A stretch of 64,000 nt of DNA, from positions 62,001 through 126,000 of the forward strand of contig NZ_JAPMLL010000003.1 of NCBI RefSeq assembly GCF_026410255.1, given 5' to 3'. Positions 7,895-16,109 of the stretch are shown here, one piece after another. The stretch comes from Xanthomarina sp. F1114 (GTDB lineage: Bacteria; Bacteroidota; Bacteroidia; Flavobacteriales; Flavobacteriaceae). The position numbers and the translations under genes were made by a program. How positions within the stretch are numbered: the stretch's first letter is position 1; every line of letters begins with the position of its first letter. The notes below the pieces were generated by a model. The model was given only the letters and a program-made list of their open reading frames with translations, did not search any database and was not told the origin of the DNA.

Positions 7895-8699
7895 ATTTAT
7901 TACAGAAACAGCAGAATACCTTGAAGAAAAAGGTTTTAAAAACCCTGAAATAGGCATCATTCTTGGCACTGGCTTAGGCAAATTAATTAACGATATAGAC
8001 ATTATTGCCGAAGTTAGCTATAACCACATTCCAAACTTTCCAACGGCAACCGTAGAGTTCCATAAAGGAAAACTAATTTACGGAAACTTAGAGGGTAAAA
8101 AAGTGATTGTCATGCAAGGCCGTTTTCATATCTACGAAGGTTATTCCTTGCAAGACGTTACCTACCCCGTTCGGGTTATGGAAAAATTAGGTATAAAAAC
8201 CTTGCTGGTTTCCAATGCTTCTGGCGCTATAAACAATAGCTTTAAAAAAGGAGAATTAATGCTAATTGAAGATCATATTAATCTTCAAGGCAGCTCTCCT
8301 CTGGCATTTAGAGGTGTAGAACTTTTAGGCGAACGTTTTACAGATATGAGCGAGCCCTATAATAAAAAATTAAATACAACATTTAAAGATATTGCCAAGA
8401 CTAATAATATTGCTTTGCACCAAGGTGTTTATGCTAGTGTGGTTGGACCTCAACTAGAAACCAGAGCAGAATATAGAATGTTAAAAATTATCGGGGCAGA
8501 TGCAGTAGGCATGAGTACGGTTCCGGAAATTATTGTTGCCAATCATTTAAAACTAAAAGCTGCTGCTGTCTCAGTTTTAACAGATGAATGTGACCCAGAC
8601 AATTTAAAACCAGTAAATATTGATGAGATTATTGAAATGGCAGGAAAAGCCGAGCCGCAAATGATTGTTTTATTTAAAGAATTAATCAAAACACTTTAG
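7887..8699 (+). CDS. Purine nucleoside phosphorylase (trimeric class) with 6-aminopurine-type Asp
   Basis: A 270-residue class II purine nucleoside phosphorylase. Visible motifs are GIILGTGLG (phosphate loop), GRFHIYEGYS, VSNASGAIN, VGPQLETRAEYR and VGMSTVPEIIVA. Glu191 matches Glu201 of human PNP. Residue 233, 42 residues on exactly as in the human enzyme, is Asp in LTDECD where 6-oxopurine enzymes have Asn243; methylthioadenosine phosphorylase also has Asp here. This suggests use of adenosine-type substrates. In the operon it could cleave adenine from the ArsS product to give an arsinoyl ribose-1-phosphate. General purine salvage remains possible. Confidence 0.88.
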   Translation: MIKFITETAEYLEEKGFKNPEIGIILGTGLGKLINDIDIIAEVSYNHIPNFPTATVEFHKGKLIYGNLEGKKVIVMQGRFHIYEGYSLQDVTYPVRVMEKLGIKTLLVSNASGAINNSFKKGELMLIEDHINLQGSSPLAFRGVELLGERFTDMSEPYNKKLNTTFKDIAKTNNIALHQGVYASVVGPQLETRAEYRMLKIIGADAVGMSTVPEIIVANHLKLKAAAVSVLTDECDPDNLKPVNIDEIIEMAGKAEPQMIVLFKELIKTL

Positions 8700-8712
8700 T
8701 TCTAAACAAGAC

Positions 8713-9612
8713 ATGGAAAAGTATTTAGACATAATAGCTAACTCTTACTCGGGCTATTGGAATTATCTTAAATCTGAGATTCTTTCCTATGGCTATTGGG
8801 ATAATTACTTCTATGGATTAATAATTATTTCCTTAGCTGTTTGGATGCTTGAAATAGCTTTTCCATGGCGCGAAAATCAGGGTGTTTTTAGAAAGGATTT
8901 TTGGTTAGATACTTTTTATATGTTTTTCAACTTCTTTTTGTTGAATTTGATTGTTTTTATAGCCTTATCCAATACCGTAGCGGAAATTTTTGACGATCTC
9001 CTGGGACTTGTTGGAATATCGCTTGATAATTTTAAATTAATAGAAGTCAATGCGCTTCCAAAACCCTTGGGATTATTTGTCTTTTTTATTGTGGCAGATT
9101 TTGTCCAATGGAATACCCACAGACTATTACATCGTGTGCCTTGGTTATGGAATTTTCACAAAGTACATCACTCCGTTAAAGAAATGGGCTTTGCAGCGCA
9201 TTTGCGCTATCACTGGATGGAACCTGTAGTTTATAAATCTATTTTATACATTCCTCTGGCAATAATCGGAGGCTTTGAAGCTCAAGATGTCGCTTTTGTT
9301 CATTTTTTTAATATCACGATTGGACATTTAAATCATGCAAATTTAGGTTGGGATTATGGCAAACTAAAATACATATTCAACAATCCTAAAATGCATATTT
9401 GGCATCATGCCAAAGAACTACCAAAACATGCACGATATGGCGTAAATTACGGCTTAACTCTAAGTATCTGGGATTATATTTTTAAAACCAATTACATTCC
9501 GGAGAATGGTCGCGACATAGAACTAGGTTTTTCTGGAGACGAAACCTTCCCTAAAGACTTTGTAAGTCAAGAAATATACCCGATTAAATTCAAAGAAAAA
9601 GATGAAAACTAA
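8713..9612 (+). CDS. Sterol desaturase/fatty acid hydroxylase family membrane protein
   Basis: A 299-residue membrane protein with hydrophobic segments near 33-50, 68-90, 119-133 and 173-187. The eight-His di-iron signature is present: His136-x3-His140 (HRLLH), His149-x2-HisHis153 (HKVHH) and His228-x2-HisHis232 (HIWHH), plus HLNHAN at 205. Such enzymes use O2 to hydroxylate or desaturate lipids. It starts 13 bp after the phosphorylase gene and overlaps the DUF547 gene by 11 bp, so it belongs to the operon. A role in modifying a lipid carrier or an arsenolipid is an inference; the substrate cannot be read from sequence. Confidence 0.87.
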   Translation: MEKYLDIIANSYSGYWNYLKSEILSYGYWDNYFYGLIIISLAVWMLEIAFPWRENQGVFRKDFWLDTFYMFFNFFLLNLIVFIALSNTVAEIFDDLLGLVGISLDNFKLIEVNALPKPLGLFVFFIVADFVQWNTHRLLHRVPWLWNFHKVHHSVKEMGFAAHLRYHWMEPVVYKSILYIPLAIIGGFEAQDVAFVHFFNITIGHLNHANLGWDYGKLKYIFNNPKMHIWHHAKELPKHARYGVNYGLTLSIWDYIFKTNYIPENGRDIELGFSGDETFPKDFVSQEIYPIKFKEKDEN

Positions 9613-10315
9613 ACAAATCCTGTCAATGTTGCTCTTTATGGTTTTTGTCTTTTTTCAGAAAGTCGAGGCTCAAATAATTAATTACAACACCTGGAGTACA
9701 TTTCTTGAAAAACACGTAAATAGTTTTGGGGAAGTCAACTATCAAGCCATTCAGACAGATCAAGATTTATTAGAAGCTAGCTTAAAATCGTTCTCTAAAA
9801 CGAAACCAGACAGTTCCTGGTCTAAAGACGAAACCTTGGCTTATTGGATTAATGCCTATAATGCTTTTACCATAAAACTGATTATAGATAATTACCCGAT
9901 TAAAAGCATTAAAGACATTAAAAATCCGTGGGATCAAAGATTCATTCCTATTGGAAAACAATCTATGTCTTTAAATGAAATTGAACACGAAATTCTTAGA
10001 AAAATGAATGAACCCAGAATTCATTTTGCCATCGTTTGTGCCTCAAAATCTTGTCCTAAATTATTAAATGAAGCCTACCTCCCATCCAAATTAGATTTGC
10101 AATTAACAGTTGCTACAGAAGATTTTCTTTCAGACGAAAGCAAAAACAATATTTCTAAAGACCAAATTACTATTTCGAAGATTTTTAAATGGTTTTCTGA
10201 AGATTTCACGCAAAACGGAAGTCTCATAGAATTTTTAAACAAGTATACTAGCGTTCAAATTTCGAAAAAAGCTAAAAAGAAATTCATGAATTACAATTGG
10301 GAATTGAATGAGTAA
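9602..10315 (+). CDS. DUF547 domain protein, exported
   Basis: A 237-residue protein with a signal peptide (first 23 residues, ending in Val-Glu-Ala-Gln) and one DUF547 domain from about residue 60 to 195. The family hallmarks are LAYWINAYNAFTIKL and IHFAIVCASKSCPKL. DUF547 proteins often occur beside arsenosugar-associated glycosyltransferases. A cysteine-protease-like fold has been proposed for the family but no reaction is established. It overlaps both neighbours (11 bp upstream, 8 bp downstream), which indicates translational coupling. A periplasmic location is expected. Confidence 0.87.
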   Translation: MKTKQILSMLLFMVFVFFQKVEAQIINYNTWSTFLEKHVNSFGEVNYQAIQTDQDLLEASLKSFSKTKPDSSWSKDETLAYWINAYNAFTIKLIIDNYPIKSIKDIKNPWDQRFIPIGKQSMSLNEIEHEILRKMNEPRIHFAIVCASKSCPKLLNEAYLPSKLDLQLTVATEDFLSDESKNNISKDQITISKIFKWFSEDFTQNGSLIEFLNKYTSVQISKKAKKKFMNYNWELNE

Positions 10316-11027
10316 ACATCAAATTTCAATAATAATTCCCATGTTAAACGAAGCAGAAAACATCAAAAACCTGCTTCAGCATCTTACTCAGAGTTCCCAT
10401 CCAGAAAACATTTCAGAAATTATTGTGGTAGATGGAGGAAGCACAGATGGCTCACAAAACATTGTAAAGACCATTATTTCTTCAAAAGCAACTAAACACA
10501 ATTTACAACTTTTAAATTCTCAAAAAGGCAGAGCCAGACAAATGAATTTAGGAGCTAAAAATGCATCTGGAGACATCTTATATTTTCTTCATGCCGATAC
10601 TTTTCCTCCGAAAAACTTCGACAAACTAATTATCCAGCAAGTCCAGGAATCTCATTTAGCGGGTTGTTTTAAAATGACTTTTAACAGCAATCATTGGTGG
10701 TTAAAATTAGCCAGTTGGCTCACCCAATTTTCATGGCGCGCATGTAGAGGTGGCGATCAAAGTCAGTTTATAACAAAAAGGCTTTTCAATGAAATTGGTG
10801 GTTTTAATGAAGAATTTATCATTTACGAAGACAACGATCTCATTAATAAATTATATGCTAAGAAGCAATTTGTTGTTATTCAAGAATGGCTAACAACTTC
10901 CGATAGACGCTATAAAAATCACGGAATCTGGAAGTTACAATATCACTTCTGGGCTATTTATGTAAAAAAATGGTTTGGAGCTTCAGCTCAAGAACTTCAC
11001 AGCTATTATAAAAAACACATTGCTTAA
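10308..11027 (+). CDS. TIGR04283-type arsenosugar-associated GT2 glycosyltransferase
   Basis: A 239-residue cytoplasmic GT-A glycosyltransferase of family 2. It opens with ISIIIPMLNEAENI, has the metal- and nucleotide-binding stretches EIIVVDGGSTDGS and LYFLHADTFPP (His-Ala-Asp in place of the usual Asp-x-Asp) and CRGGDQSQFI further on. The His-Ala-Asp triad and length fit TIGR04283 (transferase 2, radical-SAM/selenodomain associated). It is the last gene of the tight operon begun at 5141; a 112-bp gap with a new promoter follows. It probably adds a sugar to the arsenosugar core, with donor unknown. Confidence 0.86.
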   Translation: MSKHQISIIIPMLNEAENIKNLLQHLTQSSHPENISEIIVVDGGSTDGSQNIVKTIISSKATKHNLQLLNSQKGRARQMNLGAKNASGDILYFLHADTFPPKNFDKLIIQQVQESHLAGCFKMTFNSNHWWLKLASWLTQFSWRACRGGDQSQFITKRLFNEIGGFNEEFIIYEDNDLINKLYAKKQFVVIQEWLTTSDRRYKNHGIWKLQYHFWAIYVKKWFGASAQELHSYYKKHIA

Positions 11028-11066
11028 AACTTGTTGATAAGCTCTAATATTCTCACTTAAAATCAA

Positions 11067-11096
11067 TTGATTTATTAATTTGGTTTCTTACTTTTG
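11067..11096 (+). promoter_or_regulatory. Bacteroidota-type promoter for pyruvate carboxylase
   Basis: TTG (11067-11069), a 19-bp spacer, then TACTTTTG (11089-11096), an exact match to the TTG-N19-TAnnTTTG consensus. The start codon is 44 bp further on. This shows that pyc is transcribed separately from the upstream arsenosugar-type operon. Confidence 0.75.
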
Positions 11097-11139
11097 AAGG
11101 ATTCAGACACAAACGGATTTCCAAAACACACAACCAAAA

Positions 11140-14100
11140 ATGAAAATAAAAAAAGTATTAGTTGCAAACAGAGGAGAAATTGCTATCAGGATTTTTAGAG
11201 CCTGTACAGAAATTAATGTCAAAACCGTTGGTGTTTACACCTATGAAGACAGATACTCCTTACATAGATATAAAGCAGACGAATCTTACCAGATAGGCGA
11301 AGACAACGATCCATTAAAACCTTATTTAAACATTAATGAAATTGTAAAAGTGGCTCTGGAATGTGGAGCAGACGCCATCCATCCTGGATATGGTTTTCTA
11401 TCAGAAAATGCAAATTTTGCAAAAACCTGTGAAGAAAATGGAATTGTTTTTATTGGTCCAAAAGTCTCGGTTTTAAAAGCCTTAGGAGATAAAATAACAG
11501 CTAAAGAAGTGGCTGTAGCTAATAATATTCCCATTATTAGAAGTAACGACAAACCTTTAAAAGATATTGAAACGGCTTTAAGTGAGGCCGAAATAATTGG
11601 CTACCCAATCATGCTAAAAGCCGCTTCGGGTGGTGGAGGTCGTGGGATGCGAGTTATAAGAGAAGCCGAAGAGTTAAAAAGTGCTTTCAACTCCAGTAAG
11701 AGAGAAGCTTTAAACGCCTTTGGAGATGATACTGTTTTTTTAGAAAAATTTGTTGAAAATCCAAAGCATATCGAAATTCAAATTGTAGCAGATAACTTTG
11801 GAAATACCGTCCATTTATTTGAACGAGACTGCTCGGTGCAACGTCGCTATCAAAAAGTGATTGAATTTGCACCTTCATACGATTTAAAGCAACAAACCAA
11901 AGATGCTTTATACAAATATGCCATTGATATTTGTAAAGCAGTGAATTATAACAATATTGGTACCGTTGAGTTTCTAGTAGACGACGATGATTCTATCTAT
12001 TTTATTGAAGTTAATCCAAGAATTCAAGTGGAACATACCGTCACTGAAGTAGTCACTAATATAGACTTGGTAAAAACACAATTATTTATTGCCGGAGGTT
12101 ATAAATTAGCCGATCAGCAAATAAAAATTCCAAATCAGGAGGCTGTAAAAGTTACCGGATATGCGTTACAATGTAGAATTACTACCGAAGATCCACAAAA
12201 CGACTTTAAACCAGATTATGGTAAAATAACAACCTATAGAAGTGCAGCTGGTTTTGGAATTCGTCTAGATGCAGGATCTCTTTATCAAGGTGCTGTAGTA
12301 TCTCCTTTCTTCGATTCTATGTTAGTAAAAATCACTGCAAATAGTAGAACTTTAGATGGAGCTTGTAGAAAAATGCGTCGTGCCTTAACAGAGTTTAGAA
12401 TTAGAGGCGTAAAAACAAATATGCCTTTCTTGGACAACATTTTAAAACATGAAACATTTAGAAAAGGAGACGTTACCGTTAATTTTATAAAACAAAACCC
12501 CGATTTATTTACATTCAAGGCTCCTAGGAATAGAGCGACAAAACTAGTTACTTATTTAGGAGATGTTATTGTAAACGGGAATCAGGATGTTAAAAAACCA
12601 GACCCTACCAAAACCTTCGTAAAACCAATAGTTCCTAAGTTTGAAGCTAATGGTGGTTACCCACAAGGAACAAAAGACTTACTTACTAAATTGGGACCTG
12701 ACAAATTTTCCGAATGGTTAAAAGCCGAAAAGAAAATTCACTTTACAGATACTACCATGCGAGATGCGCATCAGAGCTTATTAGCGACTAGAATGCGAAC
12801 TTTCGATATGCTAAAAGTAGCTGAAGGTTATGCCAAAAACAATCCAGACGTTTTTAGTATGGAAGTTTGGGGAGGTGCTACTTTTGATGTTTGCCTACGT
12901 TTTTTACAAGAAAACCCGTGGGAACGCTTACAACTATTGCGTAAAGCTATGCCAAACCTACTGCTTCAAATGTTACTTAGAGGTTCTAATGGGGTTGGAT
13001 ATACAGCTTATCCAGATAATTTAATTGAAAAATTTGTCGAGCAGTCTTGGGAAAATGGTGTCGATCTTTTTAGAATTTTTGACTCTCTAAACTGGATGAA
13101 ATCTATTGCTCCTTGCATCGAATATGTTAGAACTAAAACTGAAGGTTTAGCCGAAGGTTCTATTTGTTATACGGGAGATATCTTAAATCCAGAAAACAAA
13201 AAATACAATCTAAAATACTATACCAATTTAGCCAAAGATATAGAAAATGCTGGCGCACATATTCTGGCTATTAAAGATATGGCAGGCTTACTAAAACCAT
13301 ATGCGGCATACGAATTAATTTCAGCTTTAAAACAAGAAGTTAATATTCCAATCCATCTACACACACACGATACCTCTTCGATACAATCTGCTACATATTT
13401 AAAAGCTATAGAAGCTGGAGTAGATGTTGTAGATGTTGCTCTTGGTGGCTTATCTGGTTTAACTTCTCAACCTAATTTTAATTCAATTGTGGAAATGATG
13501 AAATTCCACGAACGTGAAAATCCTTTAAATATTAATTCTTTAAATGATTATTCAAATTACTGGGAAACCGTAAGAGACCATTATTACCCGTTTGAATCCG
13601 GACTTAAAGCAGGTTCTGGGGAAGTCTTTAAGCATGAAATTCCAGGAGGTCAGTATTCAAATTTAAAACCTCAAGCTCAAGCTCTGGGATTAGAAGACAG
13701 ATTCCATGAAATTACGGCTATGTACGCCGATGTAAATATGCTTTTTGGCGACATTATAAAAGTAACACCAAGCTCCAAAGTAGTTGGAGATATGGCGCAA
13801 TATTTAGTCAGCAACAATTTAACAGTTCAAGACGTATTAGAGCGTGGAGACTCGATTTCCTTTCCACAATCTGTTGTTAGTTTCTTTAAAGGCGATTTGG
13901 GCCAACCTGTAGGAGGTTTCCCTAAAGATCTTCAGAAATTAATTTTAAGAGATGAAAAACCTTATACCGAAAGACCAAATGCTCATATGGAGCCTTTAAA
14001 TATTGAAACCGAATACAAAGAATTTAGATCTAAATTTGAACAGGATTTAAGCAGACCTATCAATATAACCGATTTCCTATCCTATAAATTATATCCAAAG

Positions 14101-14592
14101 GTATTTACAGATTCTTATAATAAGCATCTTAAATATGATAATTTGATGAATTTACCTACCAAAAATTTCTTTTATGGTATGGAAGTAGGCGAAGAGATTA
14201 TTGTAGAGCTCGACAAAGGTAAAACGCTTCTTATTAATTTAGAATCCGTTGGAGAATCTAATGAAGACGGCTTGGTTACTGTTTATTTTAAAGTAAATGG
14301 CCAAGGTAGAGCTGTTCAAATAAAAGACGAATCCATTAAGGTTGATAAAGTAGAACATGTAAAAGCAGATAAATCAAATTCAAAAGAAATTGGAGCTCCT
14401 TTACAAGGAATGCTTTCAAATATTCTAGTAAAAGAAGGAGAAAAAGTTGCTAAAAATCAACCATTATTTATCATAGAAGCCATGAAAATGGAAACCACCA
14501 TTACGGCTAACGAGGCTGCTATAATAGGAAGCCTTGTTCTTAAACCAGGCGTTATGGTAAATTCGGAAGATTTGGTGATTACTCTAAGCTAA
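11140..14592 (+). CDS. pyc: Pyruvate carboxylase, single-chain
   Basis: A 1150-residue biotin enzyme that carboxylates pyruvate to oxaloacetate, the normal length for the single-chain form. Domains in order: biotin carboxylase (1 to about 450, with the ATP loop ASGGGGRGMR and EVNPRIQVEHTVTE), carboxyltransferase (about 530-810, with DTTMRDAHQSLLATR, where Asp and His/Gln help bind metal and pyruvate), the conserved PYC-linker domain, and a biotinyl domain with EAMKMET whose Lys1116 carries biotin. It has its own promoter and terminator although it lies between arsenosugar-type gene blocks. The role is anaplerotic; a link to its neighbours is not evident. Confidence 0.97.
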   Translation: MKIKKVLVANRGEIAIRIFRACTEINVKTVGVYTYEDRYSLHRYKADESYQIGEDNDPLKPYLNINEIVKVALECGADAIHPGYGFLSENANFAKTCEENGIVFIGPKVSVLKALGDKITAKEVAVANNIPIIRSNDKPLKDIETALSEAEIIGYPIMLKAASGGGGRGMRVIREAEELKSAFNSSKREALNAFGDDTVFLEKFVENPKHIEIQIVADNFGNTVHLFERDCSVQRRYQKVIEFAPSYDLKQQTKDALYKYAIDICKAVNYNNIGTVEFLVDDDDSIYFIEVNPRIQVEHTVTEVVTNIDLVKTQLFIAGGYKLADQQIKIPNQEAVKVTGYALQCRITTEDPQNDFKPDYGKITTYRSAAGFGIRLDAGSLYQGAVVSPFFDSMLVKITANSRTLDGACRKMRRALTEFRIRGVKTNMPFLDNILKHETFRKGDVTVNFIKQNPDLFTFKAPRNRATKLVTYLGDVIVNGNQDVKKPDPTKTFVKPIVPKFEANGGYPQGTKDLLTKLGPDKFSEWLKAEKKIHFTDTTMRDAHQSLLATRMRTFDMLKVAEGYAKNNPDVFSMEVWGGATFDVCLRFLQENPWERLQLLRKAMPNLLLQMLLRGSNGVGYTAYPDNLIEKFVEQSWENGVDLFRIFDSLNWMKSIAPCIEYVRTKTEGLAEGSICYTGDILNPENKKYNLKYYTNLAKDIENAGAHILAIKDMAGLLKPYAAYELISALKQEVNIPIHLHTHDTSSIQSATYLKAIEAGVDVVDVALGGLSGLTSQPNFNSIVEMMKFHERENPLNINSLNDYSNYWETVRDHYYPFESGLKAGSGEVFKHEIPGGQYSNLKPQAQALGLEDRFHEITAMYADVNMLFGDIIKVTPSSKVVGDMAQYLVSNNLTVQDVLERGDSISFPQSVVSFFKGDLGQPVGGFPKDLQKLILRDEKPYTERPNAHMEPLNIETEYKEFRSKFEQDLSRPINITDFLSYKLYPKVFTDSYNKHLKYDNLMNLPTKNFFYGMEVGEEIIVELDKGKTLLINLESVGESNEDGLVTVYFKVNGQGRAVQIKDESIKVDKVEHVKADKSNSKEIGAPLQGMLSNILVKEGEKVAKNQPLFIIEAMKMETTITANEAAIIGSLVLKPGVMVNSEDLVITLS

Positions 14593-14612
14593 CATAAAAG
14601 TAGAAACTAAGA

Positions 14613-14662
14613 AAATATCTATTATTGAAACCTTATTTGTGTTTCAATAATAGATATTTCTA
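14613..14662 (+). terminator. Terminator of pyc
   Basis: A perfect 19-bp inverted repeat (14613-14631 with 14641-14659) around a 9-base loop, starting 21 bp after the stop codon and followed by a T-rich stretch. The AT-rich stem could work in both directions. Confidence 0.85.
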
Positions 14663-14808
14663 TTTTAAATACATCTCTTTAGACTTAAAAAACAAAACTT
14701 CAAAATATAGCGCATAAGTGTTAATTTATCTCTAAATTTAAACAAATTGAGATGTTTTTATTAAGGTTTTATAGAACTTTCGACCAAGCATTCAACTAAA
14801 GCACAAAC

Positions 14809-16107
14809 ATGGAGCATATTGTTATTATTGGCAACGGAATATCCGGAGTTACTGCTGCAAGACATATAAGGAAGCTATCCGATAAAAAAATTACTATAAT
14901 TTCTTCAGAAACGGAGCACTTTTTTTCTCGTACGGCTTTAATGTATGTGTATATGGGACATATGAAATTTGAACATCTTAAACCCTACGAAGACTGGTTC
15001 TGGAAAAAAAATAGAATAGAACTTCAACAAGGATTTGTTAAAACTATTGATGTGAAGTCTAAAACGCTCCATTTTACAGAAGGATTCACCATGACTTACG
15101 ATAAACTTGTAATTACTACCGGTAGTAAACCTAATAAATTTGGATGGAAAGGTGAAGACTTGAATGGAGTTCAAGGTTTATATAGCAAGCAAGACTTAGA
15201 GAATTTAGAAATCTACGCGCCCAATAACAAAACTTGCAGGCATGCCGTAATTGTTGGTGGCGGTCTTATTGGAATTGAATTAGCAGAAATGCTAAATTCC
15301 AGAAATATTCCTGTTACTTTTTTAGTTCGAGAATCTAGTTTTTGGAATGGTGTTTTACCCCAAAGCGAAAGTGAAATGCTTAATAAACATATTAAAAATC
15401 ATCATATAGACTTAAGATTATCTTCAAACCTAAAAGAAATAATTTCAGACCAAAACGGAAAAGTTAAATCTATTATCATTCAAGAAACCGGTGAAGAAAT
15501 TTCATGCGATTTTGTAGGCTTAACAACTGGTGTTTCACCTAATATTGATTTTATTAAAGAGTCGGAAATAGAAACTAAGAAAGGAGTTTTAGTGAATCGA
15601 TTTTTGGAAACAAGCATTCCAGACATTTATGCAATTGGAGATTGTGCGGAGCAACGTGAAGCTATTGGCAATCGTCCGGTAATTGAAGCCGTTTGGTATA
15701 CAGGACGAATGATGGGAGAAACTTTAGCACAAACCCTTTGTGGAAACAAATTAGAATACAAGCCTGGACATTGGTTTAATTCTGCCAAGTTTTTTGATAT
15801 AGAATACCAAACATACGGTTGGGTGTTTCCGGAACCAAAAGAGAATCACGCGCATTTTCATTGGATACATCAAGACGATTCAAAATGCATTACCATGGAA
15901 TATAATACCATTACTAATGAGTTTTTAGGAATTAACACTTTTGGTATTAGAATGCGTCATGAGGTTTTTGATACCTGGTTATCCGAAAAACAAAATATAG
16001 ATTATGTCATTTCTCATTTAGAAGCAGCTAATTTTGATCCGGAATTTTATAAGCATTTTGAAAAAGACATTCAGGCTTCATTTAAAAAAACACTACAAAC
16101 CATCTAA
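14809..16107 (+). CDS. NAD(P)/FAD-dependent oxidoreductase (pyridine nucleotide-disulfide class)
   Basis: A 432-residue flavoprotein. FAD-binding GNGISG near residue 7, a second dinucleotide motif VGGGLIGIELAEM near 145 for NAD(P)H, and the FAD-closing motif AIGDCAEQ near 280 are visible. The C-terminal 110 residues form an extra domain rich in aromatic residues (GHWFNSAKFFDIEYQTYGWVF). No redox-active Cys pair is seen, which separates it from thioredoxin or glutathione reductases and places it with the NADH:rubredoxin or nitrite-reductase-like group. It is 2 bp from the polyferredoxin gene; the pair probably moves electrons from NAD(P)H to an iron-sulfur membrane partner. Confidence 0.85.
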   Translation: MEHIVIIGNGISGVTAARHIRKLSDKKITIISSETEHFFSRTALMYVYMGHMKFEHLKPYEDWFWKKNRIELQQGFVKTIDVKSKTLHFTEGFTMTYDKLVITTGSKPNKFGWKGEDLNGVQGLYSKQDLENLEIYAPNNKTCRHAVIVGGGLIGIELAEMLNSRNIPVTFLVRESSFWNGVLPQSESEMLNKHIKNHHIDLRLSSNLKEIISDQNGKVKSIIIQETGEEISCDFVGLTTGVSPNIDFIKESEIETKKGVLVNRFLETSIPDIYAIGDCAEQREAIGNRPVIEAVWYTGRMMGETLAQTLCGNKLEYKPGHWFNSAKFFDIEYQTYGWVFPEPKENHAHFHWIHQDDSKCITMEYNTITNEFLGINTFGIRMRHEVFDTWLSEKQNIDYVISHLEAANFDPEFYKHFEKDIQASFKKTLQTI

Positions 16108-16109
16108 GC

